A program made the position numbers and the translations under genes. Below the pieces are notes generated by a model. The model saw only the letters and a list, made by a program, of their open reading frames with translations, ran no database searches and had not been told where the DNA came from. From positions 723,219-787,218 of the forward strand of contig VXAY01007403.1 in assembly GCA_013399855.1 (NCBI GenBank): a DNA stretch of 64,000 bases, in the 5' to 3' direction. Positions 23,460-36,490 of the stretch are shown here, in pieces. Position 1 is the stretch's first letter. Each line of letters starts with the position of its first letter. Source of the stretch: Oxyruncus cristatus. Taxonomy: Eukaryota > Chordata > Aves > Passeriformes > Cotingidae.

Positions 23460-24266
23460 CCCTCTCCTTAGAGAATGCTCTCATGTCATCTTTGGTTTGT
23501 CTTGTCTTTATGTGAAATGTTAAATAGATACCTGTAATTCAGAACTGGGTGGGTTTTGCCTCTATGGAGAAGGAATGAGTACCAAATAAATGCCAGAACT
23601 GTTTTTGTCACTCCACTGCATATAGAGAGGAGTGGCTGCACACTGGATGCCTTCTCCAGAGAATAGTGTTGAAGTGAGAAAACAGGAATTGGAAATTTTC
23701 TGCACTTTCTAATCTGTAACACCGGAGTACTTACCAAGAATTCCAATAAACAGATAAGATTCAATAAAGTAGAAAAAGTGTGGGCTAAATTTTTATTCTG
23801 TCTGCAGTATTGTGAATCTACTCCTGTCAGTGTACCCACTGTAATTTACACTATATAGGGAATAGTAGAAGGATAGTTGGAATCAAGTTTAGAAGGTATC
23901 AGCTTTATTTGTCTGTCTTCTCTTTTGCTCCTTCTGATGCACTTTTTTCTTTCCCAGTAATTAACTTGTATGGGTATTTGATTTAATTCACCACAACATC
24001 AGCCTTTCTAGATTATTGTTTTTCCAATATTTATTCCCTGTATGATGGCAGTCCTGGCTTGTGCAGTTATCCTTAAGGGCGTTTCAGTTTTTCTTACTTT
24101 TTTTCGTAGTGCTTTACAACCAAGTACTACAAGTTTGATTAAAGTGTCAGTTTGGTCTGACTCATTTATGGGCTTTATGTGCCTTTTTCTCCAAGTGCTA
24201 CAACTGAAAGCTTTTAGTGGAGGTTGGAAGGCAGGGGGGTGGGGAGTTGTCTATTTATTTTGAAGT
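23460..24266. other. Unique sequence, one unsupported open frame
   Basis: A second 117-codon minus-strand frame (23486-23839) has no recognisable motif and a composition typical of random translation. No repeats were seen. Confidence 0.4.
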
Positions 24267-24290
24267 GTAAGGACTAAATTTAGTCCTTAC
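24267..24290. repeat. Perfect 24-nt palindrome
   Basis: GTAAGGACTAAA is followed immediately by its exact reverse complement with no spacer. It is visible directly; function unknown. Confidence 0.95.
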
Positions 24291-25539
24291 TAAACAAACT
24301 TTAACTGTGATTGATGAGTAAATACTGCATTATTTGTACCCAAATTAATGGATTTTTCATGTTTGTGCCGTTAGTACCTATTAGGAGCAGTGGAATGAAA
24401 TGTGCTGCAAGTGAAAAATTGTACAATATTCCATCTTCCATCCTTACAATTTTTATATCTCACAAGGCCATAAATTCCTGTCAGTGGTACCTAATAGGGA
24501 GAAATCCAGGACAGGATTAGGCTGGAGAAAGAGAACATAGCTGCAGAAAGAGCAGCATGACAAAGGCTGGCTCAGGATTCAGCAGATCACAGACTCTCCT
24601 TAGCTGTTTTTGTTGACAAATATCCTGCATTGTTCATACTGGAGTGAAGGCTGTCCCCTTTCATACAGTAGGCCTATGGACAGTAGCCGCTCTCTGAAAA
24701 CAAAAGTGATTTGTTAGTCTATCTCTGCAGTAGATCTTCTGAATCAACATTATGCTCAAATAAAAAAAAGAAAGGCTCTAATTCTCTACGCATTTAAAAA
24801 GTAGTAAATGAGGAATAATTCTGAAGAAGGAAATAGAAATGTCTGTGAGAAGACTTCAACTTAGTAATATGTATACATCAAAAACTTAAACTTATCCTCC
24901 TTGCATGATGTACTTTTGCTTATTTGTTCAATGCTTTTATTTTACTAGGGCAAGGGTTTTTTTAATGTTTGTGAATTTCTGATTTTGTCTTCTTTCTAAA
25001 AAGCCCTTCTATTGTGTGATAAATGATGGTAAAGGTCTTAATATCTGAAAAAAATGCTGCTTAGTTTGTGAAGGAACAAAATCACATCTGCATGTTAAGT
25101 CCAGAGGCTTAAAGTAAGGACTTGGCCTTTGGTTGATTGGTGGACAAATGTTGAATGACTGAATCATTGCCCCTTAAGTTAAATAGAGAAGTACTGCAGA
25201 TGTAGCTTTTGCCAGTTATGGCTTTCAGATATTCCTTGGGACTCCTGTGCTTCCAAATGCAATTGCCAGCTGACCCAGAAATATCATGGCTGTTTATGTA
25301 ATTAGGAAGTTCAGTCATGATGGTATAACTGCCAGCAAATACAATAGCAAACAGAATTATTTTGTTTAGTTTGCAATTTTAACAAGGGATCATTTGAGTA
25401 GCATATAGGAGTAGAGACATTTTTACTTATCCACAGACTTTTTCCATGACAGATCCTCTTACAAAAGATGTATGAGCCAAGTGATATTTTGGACAGACCT
25501 CAAAGCAGAGCTTTTTTGAGAATAAAAGTTAGATACCAT
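24291..25539. other. Unique AT-rich sequence, nothing recognised
   Basis: No repeat or exon candidate was recognised. Open frames here (24311-24520 plus, 25109-25318 minus) are short and featureless. Confidence 0.45.
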
Positions 25540-25667
25540 GAAGTTCAAAGCCAGGTTGTATAAGGCCTACAGTAATCTTGTCTAGTGGAACCCCCCATGG
25601 CAGGGGAGTTGGGACCAGATGCTCTTTAAGGTCCCTTCCAGCCCTGAATCACTGTGATTCTGTGATT
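25540..25667 (+). mobile_element. CR1 LINE 3' terminal fragment, forward
   Basis: A 130-bp CR1 3' end: 'GAAGTTCAAAGCCAGGTTGT', 'CCATGGCAGGGGAGTTGGGA', 'TTTAAGGTCCCTTCCAGCCC', finishing 'CACTGTGATTCTGTGATTT'. It is severely 5'-truncated. Confidence 0.93.
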
Positions 25668-28600
25668 TTAAGTTTCTCTTGACTTTAGCGTTTCTTTGAA
25701 ATCAGAAAGAAAAACCACATTTTCTGTGAGAAAAATGCTGAAAAAAAATCTTTTGACAGTTTGAAATGTTAAGTGGTACTTTGACCTTGATTAAAAATCT
25801 GGGCAGAAGGTAATTAAAATAAAATTGAAAAGATTGGTTAAAAAATATTACTTCAAAAAGAATATTTCAGAATTGTTCATTTGCCTCATTCTGGAAAACA
25901 TTGAAGTGACATTGCAAATCATGGCTATTGTGAAGAAAATTACTTATTAACAAGAGTAATCCTGACTTCCTTATGAAGAAAACACAGGTAAAGAAAATGT
26001 TGTAAAAAAAAACACCCAAAAAATGAAGTTGCTTCTTTACTTAACCACAGAGGAAAATATAACTAATATAAAACAAAATATATGGATTAGTGCATGAAAT
26101 GATAAAGTTTAAGAAGTAATCATTCTAAAAGATGGCAAAGCTCATGTGCGTTGAAGAGTTTCCCAGTCAAATGCAGATCATCAGTCTTAAAGGTGTAGGT
26201 GAAAAGCAGCCACCAGATTTTACTGAAGATGGTATCTGAACTAGATATGATCTGTACCTTAAGCTGTATGACCAAATTTCTCCCACATCACCAGGGAATG
26301 ATCTGTCATCAGAATTTATACATGTAAATACAAAAAATTTTATTGATCAACTGTGCTCACAAACCAGACAATACTGTGTCAGGTGGACTCGGAAGGTTAA
26401 CTAAGTTATCTTGGAAATATAGGGGACTTTCATGGCCATGACACATTGAATAACTGGAATTTGTGGGGTCAAGGAGGACCAGCACTGGTAGTTTAAATAT
26501 TTGAAAACTTTACCAAAGCTGACAATATGTCTTTACATAATGACTGTCTTCTATCACTTCCATTTTGCAGTGTGTATTGTTCATATTTTCATGTTGTTTT
26601 TCATACCTAGTTTTTTATTTCAAAGAGCTTATAGGACATTGATGGGTTTAAGATGATACAAAAACTGGAGTTTTAAAGAAGAAAATGTTATGTGAGACTC
26701 ACTGTAAAACTGCAGGAGTTTGAAAACTGGCAGGATTAATGAATAACCTAATTCTAAGTTGTGATGGGAGGATCTATCAAATAAATAGCATTTTTCCATT
26801 TTTTAGTTTTCTCAACTAAAGAGAGTACCTCACAGAATTACTGATGTGGATTTTTCAAAATGATGATCAACAGAGGAGCAGTAGATCCCGCACTCTGTCT
26901 CCAGGCTCCACTGGCTATATCAGCTTCCCAAGGGCTATAATCAGAGTTTAGATGCATTGCTCAAAACTAAAGACTTACATTTGCATATTCTTATTTGGAG
27001 CTGAGCCCTATACAAAGTGATGAGAAATTCAAACTCCTTTTTTTCTTGTTTTAAATGTTACATGTGACACCATTCACTGTTTCAATGTGGGACACAGCCT
27101 TGCTGTTCTCCTTTGTGATGGACTTAGATCATGCATATTTTGCAGTCACTTCTAAAGGAAAAAAATACCTTCTGATGGATATGAGGAAGGGATTTTTTCT
27201 TCCAATTTTTAGAGATATTTTAGCAATGAATATGAATCAATCTCTTCCTTTTATATTTTATTAGTTTTCATCAAGTCTACTTTTGTGGTTTTCAGCTGTC
27301 TAATATTACTCAACCAGAATGGCTTCTTACACAAAAGAGTTATTTCCTAAGGCTATGAATAGCAGGACACAGACCTTGGACAGACTGGACTCTGAATTCA
27401 GAAGGAACTAGCACAAAAAGAAAGCCAAAGTGACATGCCTGTGACAATCCATTTTGCCAAGCACAATATATTGCAGTTAAACTGGACTGTTTTGTATTAA
27501 AAGGAACCTTTTTAAGAAGCTTGTCTCCATTTTTGAGATGAGGTGCAGTAATCAAAACTACAAATCAGGAATGAGTGGATCAGCCTGTGAGATAGTATTT
27601 CTGGGTCAATAAAATTAAGCACTGTTCTGTACAACAAGTGTCTTTTTCTTTCCATCGTGTCATCTTGTCATCTCATCTTTGCTATGCTCAGGTATTTCAG
27701 GAAAACGAAATGTGTTGGAACTATGGAATAGCTCTACGTATATCTGGTATTTTAGCTTGTGTTATCATCTTTATTGACTCCTGCACTTATCATATCTCTC
27801 CTCCTAGCCATGACATACACTGATCTAATTGCAAACTTGAACTATCACCAAGAAAAGAAATAAGTCCTCCTTGTCAACATAGGGATTTGTAGAAGCTTCC
27901 TGGGTTTGTGTTTAAATTTTAGGGATATGCATTGTCCCCTTAGTATTTTAATGTCTTTATTATTTTTTTATTAGGATGATATTTTTATGTATGGAATGAT
28001 TTATTTTTTTCTTCATTTATTGTAACAGCATGGTGATAACTGTGTTCAGTTTAATGGTATTCTGCCAAAATATAACAGACTTAATCAGGGGGTAGTGAGC
28101 ATCAGCTGTTCTAATCAATTAGGAAATAGGTATCTAACCCTGTTGGTCCTGCCACTTATCACACTAACTGCACATTTTCTGCTGCTGTATCTCAGAAGTG
28201 GAAGGGAAAAGGGGCATGAAGTGGGCATTCATATGCTGATGTTATGGTAATTAATCAAAATCTAGTAAGAAACACAGCTTATGTTGACTAACATTGTGAT
28301 GAGTAGCACTGGCCTGCTAAGTGTCCCAAAATACTGCTAAAATCGCAAGAAACATTCTGTTAATAGAATACAGTGAAATAATATCCAGAGAGGGAAATAT
28401 TCAAATTTTTGAAACAGGCAAAATTTAACTGAGAATACTACAGCTTTACTGCATTTAGAATTATGTTTGCTAAAGAAAAGAAAAATCTGAAGAAAGAAAA
28501 TACTGGTATATATCCTATCAAAGGAGCCCCTCTGAGCCTGACTGAAGAAACTGCATTTCAGTGACCCTCAGAATACTGCCAAGGTCGTCCAGTCATCCAG

Positions 28601-28835
28601 CCCTTTGCTTCTGTGCTACAGCCATTCATGCAAATTAAAGCTGCCTGCAGGCCTGCTGCAACTTGCAATATGCACATAGGTCTTCAAAGATTTCTGAGTA
28701 TGTGTGACTTGATTATTTGGGTTAACTTTCTTTTCCAGTTCTTCTTTTATTTGTCAGTTTAAGATTCATGTTACCTCTATCCTTCTTCATCTCATACCAT
28801 AAGTCCAATTTGCACATTCTACAAGAAAGAATGCC
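25668..28835. other. Unique AT-rich sequence, nothing recognised
   Basis: Three kilobases of AT-rich unique DNA. Small open frames (27055-27264, 27340-27555, 27638-27823) show no domain. Confidence 0.45.
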
Positions 28836-28852
28836 TTTTTTTTTTTTTTTTT
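28836..28852. repeat. Poly(T) run
   Basis: Seventeen T in a row. No retrocopy body is recognisable on either side. Confidence 0.9.
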
Positions 28853-29520
28853 ATGTAAAGTGAGACGTGGTCAAGGGGAAAAATTACATCAAGGGAGGAA
28901 GAAAGCCTGGAGAAAGCACTAGGATGTGGCTGCCACAAAAACCTAACGTGTCTAGTTTGTTTGCTTGAGTGGTTTCAGTGTTTGTTGTTGCTCTCCTAAT
29001 TTTGTTATCACTGCAAGCAGCAATGTAAGCAGCATTTTGAATTTCACTTGTTATGAGCTATGTTATAATTGCGTTCTTGCTCATTTGTGGCTGCGTAGTG
29101 ACTGAAACAGATGTGGCTTTTTGGGGTGAGCAGTGCTCAGGGGCTTATCTATTTGTAATTGCTCAGGGAGCTGATGGATTCAAAGGAGATGGCTCAATGT
29201 TATGGCAAAAAAAAAAAAAAAACTTGAGCAGGAGTGAGGCCATAGCTCTGAGTGCTGGGGCTATCTACTTAATATACATTCCTTACTCTTTAGTCTGGTT
29301 TTGCATTCATTTCGCCATGTCCCTGGAGAGCTTCAGATGTGGCAGAAAGCATAATAGAGTTGCATTTCACAACAGAGCTGTCAGGCAGCCGAGCTTAGCC
29401 TTTTGTGCTGTTTCATGAAAGTTTGGGGGCTAGCTGTCAATGAGCTAATCAAATCCTACCTTCCAGTGAGGGCATGGTAACCTTAGGGGCACTTTGTCCT
29501 TTTTTATAGGTGAATGAGCT
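28853..29520. other. Possible conserved non-coding block, interrupted by poly(A)
   Basis: Moderate-complexity sequence with few simple repeats apart from an A-run at 29207-29222. A 121-codon open frame (29053-29418) runs straight through the poly(A) as a Lys run, so it is not credible as protein. The part from 29230 to 29520 has the balanced, repeat-free look of conserved non-coding DNA, but no alignment was possible. Confidence 0.2.
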
Positions 29521-31019
29521 TTCATTTTTGGCTAAATCATACAGTTGTAAAGACTACCATAGCAAAAGTCACACTCCTGCCATCATCGCCTTTTCTCTTT
29601 TTGAAAAGCCAGAAAACTAAACAGTGTGAATAAAAATACCAAAGAATGGCTAAAATCAGATACAAACAGAAAACAGAGTCTTGGATGGAGGTCAAAGTTA
29701 GATAACCTTAACTTTCTTGTGAGAGAAGAGGATTAATTTGTTTCTGGCTGGACAGCTGCTTAGCGCTTCTTCTGTAGCTCATCCATCTTAGTGTCTCAAG
29801 GAATATCATAAGATGGAGTCACCTTCTGTTTCCCATTTGAGACTGTGATGAAAGCACTAGTTGAAGCTCTGTTTCCTTCAGAGTTCTCTTTCTTCAGTGA
29901 GCTTCTTGTAACTGATGCAAAGACATTTTGGAAAGATTATAAGCTGTTCTTGTGGTACTTTGCCCAAGTAATTTCCAGTGATTCTTGGCATATCTTTATG
30001 TAAAGTAATCACTACTCATAAACATAGTCAAGCAAATGCCAGCATAACTTCACAATGTGAGCATAGATTCTTGGGGGTTTTGTCAGTGTTTTGGAAACAA
30101 GCTCTTTTGCCTTTGCCAAACAAGAAGGCAGCCTCTGAAGATGGGGAACATGTGAATGTTTCCCTGCCTGCTCCTTCTCTTTAAACTCAACTTTTCAGGT
30201 AGGCTCCTTTCCTCAGATTTTGCCAAAAATTAACTTGATTTCTGACTGCTTGTGATAGTAGCTAATAATGAGATTGGAAGAAAGAATATCCTTGTTTCTT
30301 GGCTGTATTCCTCTTTTCTTTTCAACCTTGAGCACTGTCAAACTCTAAATGAGTTGAAAATTTTATATGCAGTTATTAAAAAAAACCCCATTATTGCTTT
30401 GGCAAAACTAAGTTTCCCAGAAAAATGAAATTTATTTAATTTTCTTAAATTTAAAAAAATCATTCAAAAATTACTTCAAGGCACGATGGAAGGCAAGTTA
30501 AGTCTTTTGACTTTATATACCAACTGAAATGTTTTAGTTTATATCAGTTGGTCAGTTATTTATTTCTGTTTGAACAAGTACCTCATGAAAACCAGAGCTG
30601 TGGTGCCTTCCATCCCAGGAGTTACCTGTCAAAATCCACTGTAGGTTTTGAGCTGGTTGCATCACCTCTGTGTGTTAGTGGCAAGCTATATCTGTGATGC
30701 ACCACAACATTTGCACTTCTTTTCCAAATGTGCTGAGATCGGAGATACTAATGTTTCTCAGACTGCTTCTGTATCGTTACTAACTTGCTGGGCCCTACTG
30801 TTTGTTGCAGGAAGTCTGAAGACCATTAATGGCATGAAAACAATCTGAGTGGTTTGAGAATTTTATCTGTTGGAGGAAATGAAAGTATAAAGAGCCATGG
30901 CAATTGGGACTGACTTGGGCCTATACAAGTTAAAATGAAATATTTTTAAATTGGAAAAAAAATCTTTTATTTCAAAAATCCCAAAGTGGGATACTTGGTC
31001 ATATTCATACTGTGATTTA
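29521..31019. other. Unique sequence, nothing recognised
   Basis: No repeat family or supported exon was seen. Confidence 0.4.
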
Positions 31020-31054
31020 AAAAGAAAAAAAAAAAAAAAAAGGAAAAGAAAAAG
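31020..31054 (+). repeat. A/G-rich simple tract
   Basis: A-run interrupted by G (AAAGA, AGGAAAAG). The open frames that cross it read as Lys/Arg or Phe/Leu runs and are artefacts. Confidence 0.9.
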
Positions 31055-33556
31055 ATTTAACAAAATACTGAATTACCAGGATGGCAGCTCTTACTCTTCA
31101 CAGATTCCAGTTGCATGCTTCAGCTACACTTGCTGATACTAAATGAATCTAGTCTTGGGAATAATAGTCAATTACTAAGAACTTAATTATTGTAATTGGT
31201 GTAGGCTTTTTTGGTTTCATACATGACATTTAAAGTTATTTCAGAGAATACTTAAATCTGCTGCAGCTTATATTTACTATTGTTGAATTATGTAAAAAAT
31301 ACTGCAGATTGAAAGAAAGCATGAAATTACACATGTCAAAAGGGGGGTTTAAACCAGTTGTGGGGGTTTCTGGGATTTTTTTGTTTGTTTTGGTTTTGGT
31401 GTTATTGACCTCCCAGTCTTGGCAGTATGTTTAGTTGACCAAGTGGGACCAGTATTCATTCAGATCCCTAGTCCTACAAATGCAACAAACTAAGTCTGAA
31501 TAGCTGTTTTATGTCCTCTACTGTGTTACTGCTAGTCTGTGCAAATAATACAGGTTATAAAAACACTGCCTTCTTTTATTAAAAAAAAGAAAAATTACTT
31601 GTCTGTTTAAATTCAGAGGTTCATCTTAAGAGAATCTTATGCAGTAAGATGTGCAAGTCCTTCAGAATAATCTGTTTGGTTTTCTGTTTTTAGTGAAGGG
31701 TGAGACTACATACTGCACTAGTGCAAGATGGACACTTAACTGCTCTGGCCTGGTAGGAAGTGTTAGGCTAACAAAGGGCAGCAACTTCACTTGTAGTTCA
31801 ATAATGTAATTCTAAGAATCATGTAATATAGACAGTCCGTTTAAAATTATTTTGACATCACGTTTTAGTTTAAACTGTACTTTTAGGCCATAAATTTTAT
31901 CTTTTAAAATTTGAGGCTTTCTTATAGAGTGGATAAGATGTACCTGCTTTGTAGTAAAGTACATAATTTGTTCTGCTGCTTCGGCACCCCCTGTAATTTA
32001 GCACCCACCCCAAACCTATGCTTGCATCATCACTGATGTATTATTAACAAATTTTAGTGAGTCTTGCCTATTAAGGTAAAAAAACTTCTAAATTGTCTTT
32101 CTTCTACATTCATACTGCCAGATCAAGCACAATACACTCACAACCTTTCTACACAGAGAATTTGGCTTATCATGAAAAGCATTAATAAAAACCCCAAAAC
32201 CAAAACCAAACCACAAAGCCGGAGCGGTGCAGTGAGGGGGAGTGCTGGAGCAGTCCAGAAGAGAACTTTGTCAAATACGTGCTTCCCACACTCAGTCTGC
32301 TGCACCCCTTCTGCTCATTCCCCTGGGAGTAATGGGACAGCTATGGTCAGGACAGGGAATGGTAACACAAAGAAAAAGAACCTTAGTACAATATGATAGA
32401 AGAAGAAAATTTAACCAAAGTGCTTTATGTTAAATATTAAATGGTGTACAAAATTAAATTGAAACAGTGGACAGTTACCTAGCAGTGTTTTCAGCTGTTC
32501 CCATGTTGCCTAGGATACTAAATGAGTCCTGCAGAAGTTTCTTTGCTGTTTTATTGAGTTTCCTTTGTGAGGGGAAACTGCCCATACTCCACACGGCAGA
32601 ATAAAATCTTTCTACCCATTCAAAAGGAAAACTAAGGGGAAAAAAGAAGCTTGATATATAGGAAGTAAATGATGTAATCCATTTCTGCCCTCTAGTTTGA
32701 AGCTCTTAGTAACAAGGTAGCCAGTGACTATGAACAGTCACTGCAACAAAATGGCTATGCATTTCCTAACCTATGGGTTAATTATTGTAAGAATACTAGT
32801 TATGCCTTCAGGTAAGAACATTTTTAATTTCTGGCCATATTTCTATTAATAAGAACCAACAAACTAACTAGAAGAGGACAGTTTGTGTAGGTTGCTGGGT
32901 CCCAGTTGCAGAGAATTAGCAAATAGCAGTGCTGGAGCCATAAGGGTTTAAGTATAGAAATGTGAGATGATTTTTAGGAAGAGGTTATATCTTACTGTAC
33001 AAGCTGAGAGGGAGATGAACTTTCAGGCATACAGAGAAATATAAATGAAGATGAGAAGTGTTGCTATAAGCTCAACTTAATTAGGTCAATCAGCGAGGCA
33101 AGTTAGTGTACATTTATATGGTCATTTTAGTGTAGATTGGGTGTACACTTTTGAATAGGATCTTTAAATGATCTCCACTTACTGTGCTTGATCCATGGCA
33201 AGGAATAAGCTCAGAATTCATACCAGGTATTCCTACAGAAAAAAAGCAAACCAGAAGATGAGCTGTAGGATTGCATTTTAATACTTAAGGCCTTTTGTTT
33301 TCCGGACCATACTAAAACTAATCCAAAGTAGCCCTTAAAATGCATGTAGTGTCTGCACTGAGTCCATTGCACTAATTATTTTATTCAATAGATCAGCTTC
33401 TACTAAACTATTTTTTAAGTGATTCAAATTTGCATTTAAGTAGCTTGTTGCCATCATGTAGGTTAGTTTTAAACTTGCAGCCTCTCCTTCCAGACACAGT
33501 TTACATGTCTGAAAACCTAGTTAGGGGAAAAAACATACTTCAGTTTGCGTAACAAC
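31055..33556. other. Unique sequence, nothing firm
   Basis: Contains a T/G-rich patch (31358-31400) and a small 8-bp hairpin CAGTGACT-ATGAAC-AGTCACTG at 32722-32743. A 110-codon plus frame (32064-32396) has no domain. Confidence 0.4.
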
Positions 33557-33616
33557 CATCATCATCATCATCATCATCGTCATCATCATCATCATCACCA
33601 TCATCATCATCCTCGT
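33557..33616 (+). repeat. ATC trinucleotide microsatellite
   Basis: About 18 CAT/ATC units with single-base interruptions (CGT, CAC, CCT). The interruptions suggest an old, partly stabilised microsatellite. Confidence 0.97.
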
Positions 33617-34601
33617 CTGCCTACAAACTTTGTCTTGCATTTCTGGTTGCTTAAAAGTCACTTTTTGAAAAGTTAAAGAAGAGCAGTGGAGGAGGGGTTA
33701 AATATGTACTTCACAAAAACATAGGCATTCTTTACTCTGTTCTGAGACTTGCCAAGGTAAAGAAATGTGTGAATTATCTTTCACTAGTGTGAAACTAGCA
33801 AGAAAAAAGAAGACAATATGTTCAAAAAATCAGTTTAACCAGATTTGGATTCACAGGCTCTGAAAATCTTAACAGAAACCAAATGGTTTCTTTGTGGTGT
33901 TACTACAGTACAAAAATTCAAATTGCATGGGGATTATGCTGTGTGTTTCTCCCTTAACATACTTGAATTTCTTTACAGTTTAACCTTCACATTGACTTTT
34001 GGGGATATTGAAACAATTATAGTTTTTCTATCATGTGCTTTAACTTAAGTTTCTGATATGCATTCTCAGCTCTAAAAGACTTTTTAAAAATTTATTTTCT
34101 CAGAGAAAGATAACAAAGGTTATAGAGAACGAAAAAAGAACAGTTTTCATGAAGGACATATATTAGTTTGGACTAAGGGCATATTTGAAGTTGGTTTTGA
34201 TGTAGTTGGAAACAGCCAAGTCTGACATTGCTTGTGCACATGAAAGCTCTGTTTCTTACAGTTGTGCTTAGTGCAGCACTATTCATTGCAGCACTGAAGT
34301 ACTGACACATCTGAAATACTGAGATGTCTGAATTTTGCAGCAGAGAGAGAAACCAGGATGAAAATTCAGTGGACATGGGATTCTGGGGTTGTAGACCTCA
34401 ATGTGCAAATAAAAAAAAGGGGGACTGTAAGGGAATGTGTGTGTTTCTCTAAAGCTTGCCTTCCCTTCGGTATTGGGAAGTGAGAACTTAAAATAGTTTT
34501 ACAGATCCTTAAAAGTATCCAAAGCGAGTATGAAGGAATAGATACTCAATGCATTGTGAATAGTTCTTGTCACATAATGTAGGCATTCTAAGGAAACTGG
34601 T
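33617..34601. other. Unique sequence, nothing recognised
   Basis: No repeat family or supported exon was seen. Confidence 0.4.
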
Positions 34602-34646
34602 GAAAGACTAATCTGAAAGAGACTAATCTTAAAGACTAATCTTAAA
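34602..34646 (+). repeat. Three-copy tandem repeat of a 13-nt GACTAATCT unit
   Basis: GACTAATCTGAAA at 34607 recurs as GACTAATCTTAAA at 34621 and 34634. Confidence 0.8.
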
Positions 34647-36408
34647 TCAGTTTTAACCTACAAATATATATAAAGGCGAGAATGAAAATCCTGGAGGGAT
34701 GAATAACCAAGACTAGGTGTTAGCTTTCCTCCCACCATGTACAAATGACAGGAGTCCATGCTTGTAAAAGTCTACTGAGATAGATGGCATAAAATTGTGG
34801 AAGGTGCCTTGTTGAAGAGAACTATGGTAATGTCAGATGCAATTGAAAGAAATTGAGGAAGGACTTTGCCAACATTTTGTGTGGAAAAGGCATCGCATCA
34901 GAGAATTTCCTCAGTCCTGGAACATATAAAGACTAAATACTCAGGACAGGAGAAAATCTGGATACAATGTCAAAATTAAAACCAGAGCTATAAGACTCCA
35001 TCAGATTATGCTTCAACAAGGCAGTCCAGTGTGAATCCTCAAGGATGCATTAGAACCAGATACAATTATTTAAAAAACATTGTCAATTCATTTTTTTTTT
35101 TTAAAAAGGAAACAAACAGCCAAACAAAAAAGTTTTCTTAAAGTGAGTAATTAACAACAAATTCTAGACAACTTCAATGGGAAATGAATCCTGTAAACTA
35201 GAGATTGAAGACCACTCATGAACTTCCATATGTAAAGTACAAGAAATGAGGAATAAGAAGTGATTTTCAGACGAAATGGCTCTTTCATGACAAACCTGTG
35301 ATTTGAAGTCCATGAAAGATGATTACTGTAGAATCAGAAGTTACCAAATATTGACTAATCATTATGGAGGTTGTAAAACAACTGCATAGCAAATTATAGA
35401 TCTACAAACAACTGAACGTACTGAAACGGACACTGTTGTCACTGTCTGCTTCATATATTGATGATAATCTTGTGTGACCTTTCCGGAGAGGGAATATTTG
35501 TATCCTGTGGAGTCATAAATCTGGCACCTGACATTTAGTTTTTGCACATAGAGCTGGAGGAAATGTTCAGCACACTGATGACTTTACAATGCTTTTTTGT
35601 CACTACAGATGGCTCTGCACAAGCACAGAGGAAAAGAAAAATTCTCTTATCCTTATGAGGGTATCCACATCCGTCCAGGAGAGGTTCCGTGGGCTGAAAA
35701 ACGTTTTAACTAGCATCTTCCATGTACATGCCATAAGCTGTGACAGTGAGGCAGAAAACAGCCAAGGACAGTAATATTTATAAAGAGGGAAGGACAAGGA
35801 TCTAAAATTAGAGAACCCTTCTTCCCAAGATACTAGGATTTGGTAGCCTATTTATCATAATGGAGAAAGTGAAAGGCTGATTCTAGTGGGTTAGGACAGA
35901 TAAAAATAATGCCTGCCCCAGAAGTGAAAGTGGAGAACAACAGTACAGAGATATTATGACGCTTGTCTAAATGTTGGCCTCATTTGTGGGCAGGAGAATG
36001 TAGATCAGTATCTGGGCAAGAGCATAATGTAACAGATCCTGGTAGTACAGCATGGAGCATTTGAAACTGTGAGATATGTGGCCGATCACATTATATTCCT
36101 GCTTTGAGTTCCAGGATGGATGAAAACATGGAAAGAAGTAATAATGATAGCAGAAACATAAAAGAAAAGCCAGATGTTTATGGGAGTGTACTGTTTAGTG
36201 GGATTCAATGCCCCTGTGGCTGTACCCAAATATAGAAAGAGCTTTTGGCTTAATCATTAGGGATGAAGTGGTACTACCAGCTTAGCAGTGGTTATCCTGC
36301 TGTTAAAATTGAACTCTCAAATTGCAAGTGTTCATTAGTGAGAACTATGGGCAAGGCCTCCAAAGCATTGACATTGTGTGCTGCTATATCTCAGTGCTGA
36401 AAGATTTA
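34647..36408. other. Unique sequence with one poly(T) run
   Basis: Poly(T) at about 35090-35102. Overlapping open frames on both strands at 35589-35797 have no domain. Confidence 0.4.
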
Positions 36409-36490
36409 GAATCATAGAACCATGGAATATCATGATACACAGTATCTTTATGATAGTTGCTCTACAGCCTGAACATTCGTGGACAATGGT
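36409..36490 (-). mobile_element. Possible CR1 3' remnant, reverse
   Basis: AGAATCATAGAACCATGGAA at 36412 looks like the reversed CR1 end, and GCCTGAACATTCGTGGACAA further on could be a decayed 'CTTGAACACTTCCAGGGATG' block with the middle deleted. Very diverged, so tentative. Confidence 0.35.

Noticed and set aside
29053..29418. 121-codon plus-strand open frame with a hydrophobic start
   Set aside because: It crosses a 16-nt poly(A) run and shows no domain. The signal-peptide look is probably accidental.
32722..32743. 8-bp hairpin CAGTGACT/AGTCACTG
   Set aside because: Short enough to be expected by chance in 64 kb.
33557..33616. CRISPR-like repeat array
   Set aside because: It is a simple trinucleotide microsatellite with no spacers, in a vertebrate genome.
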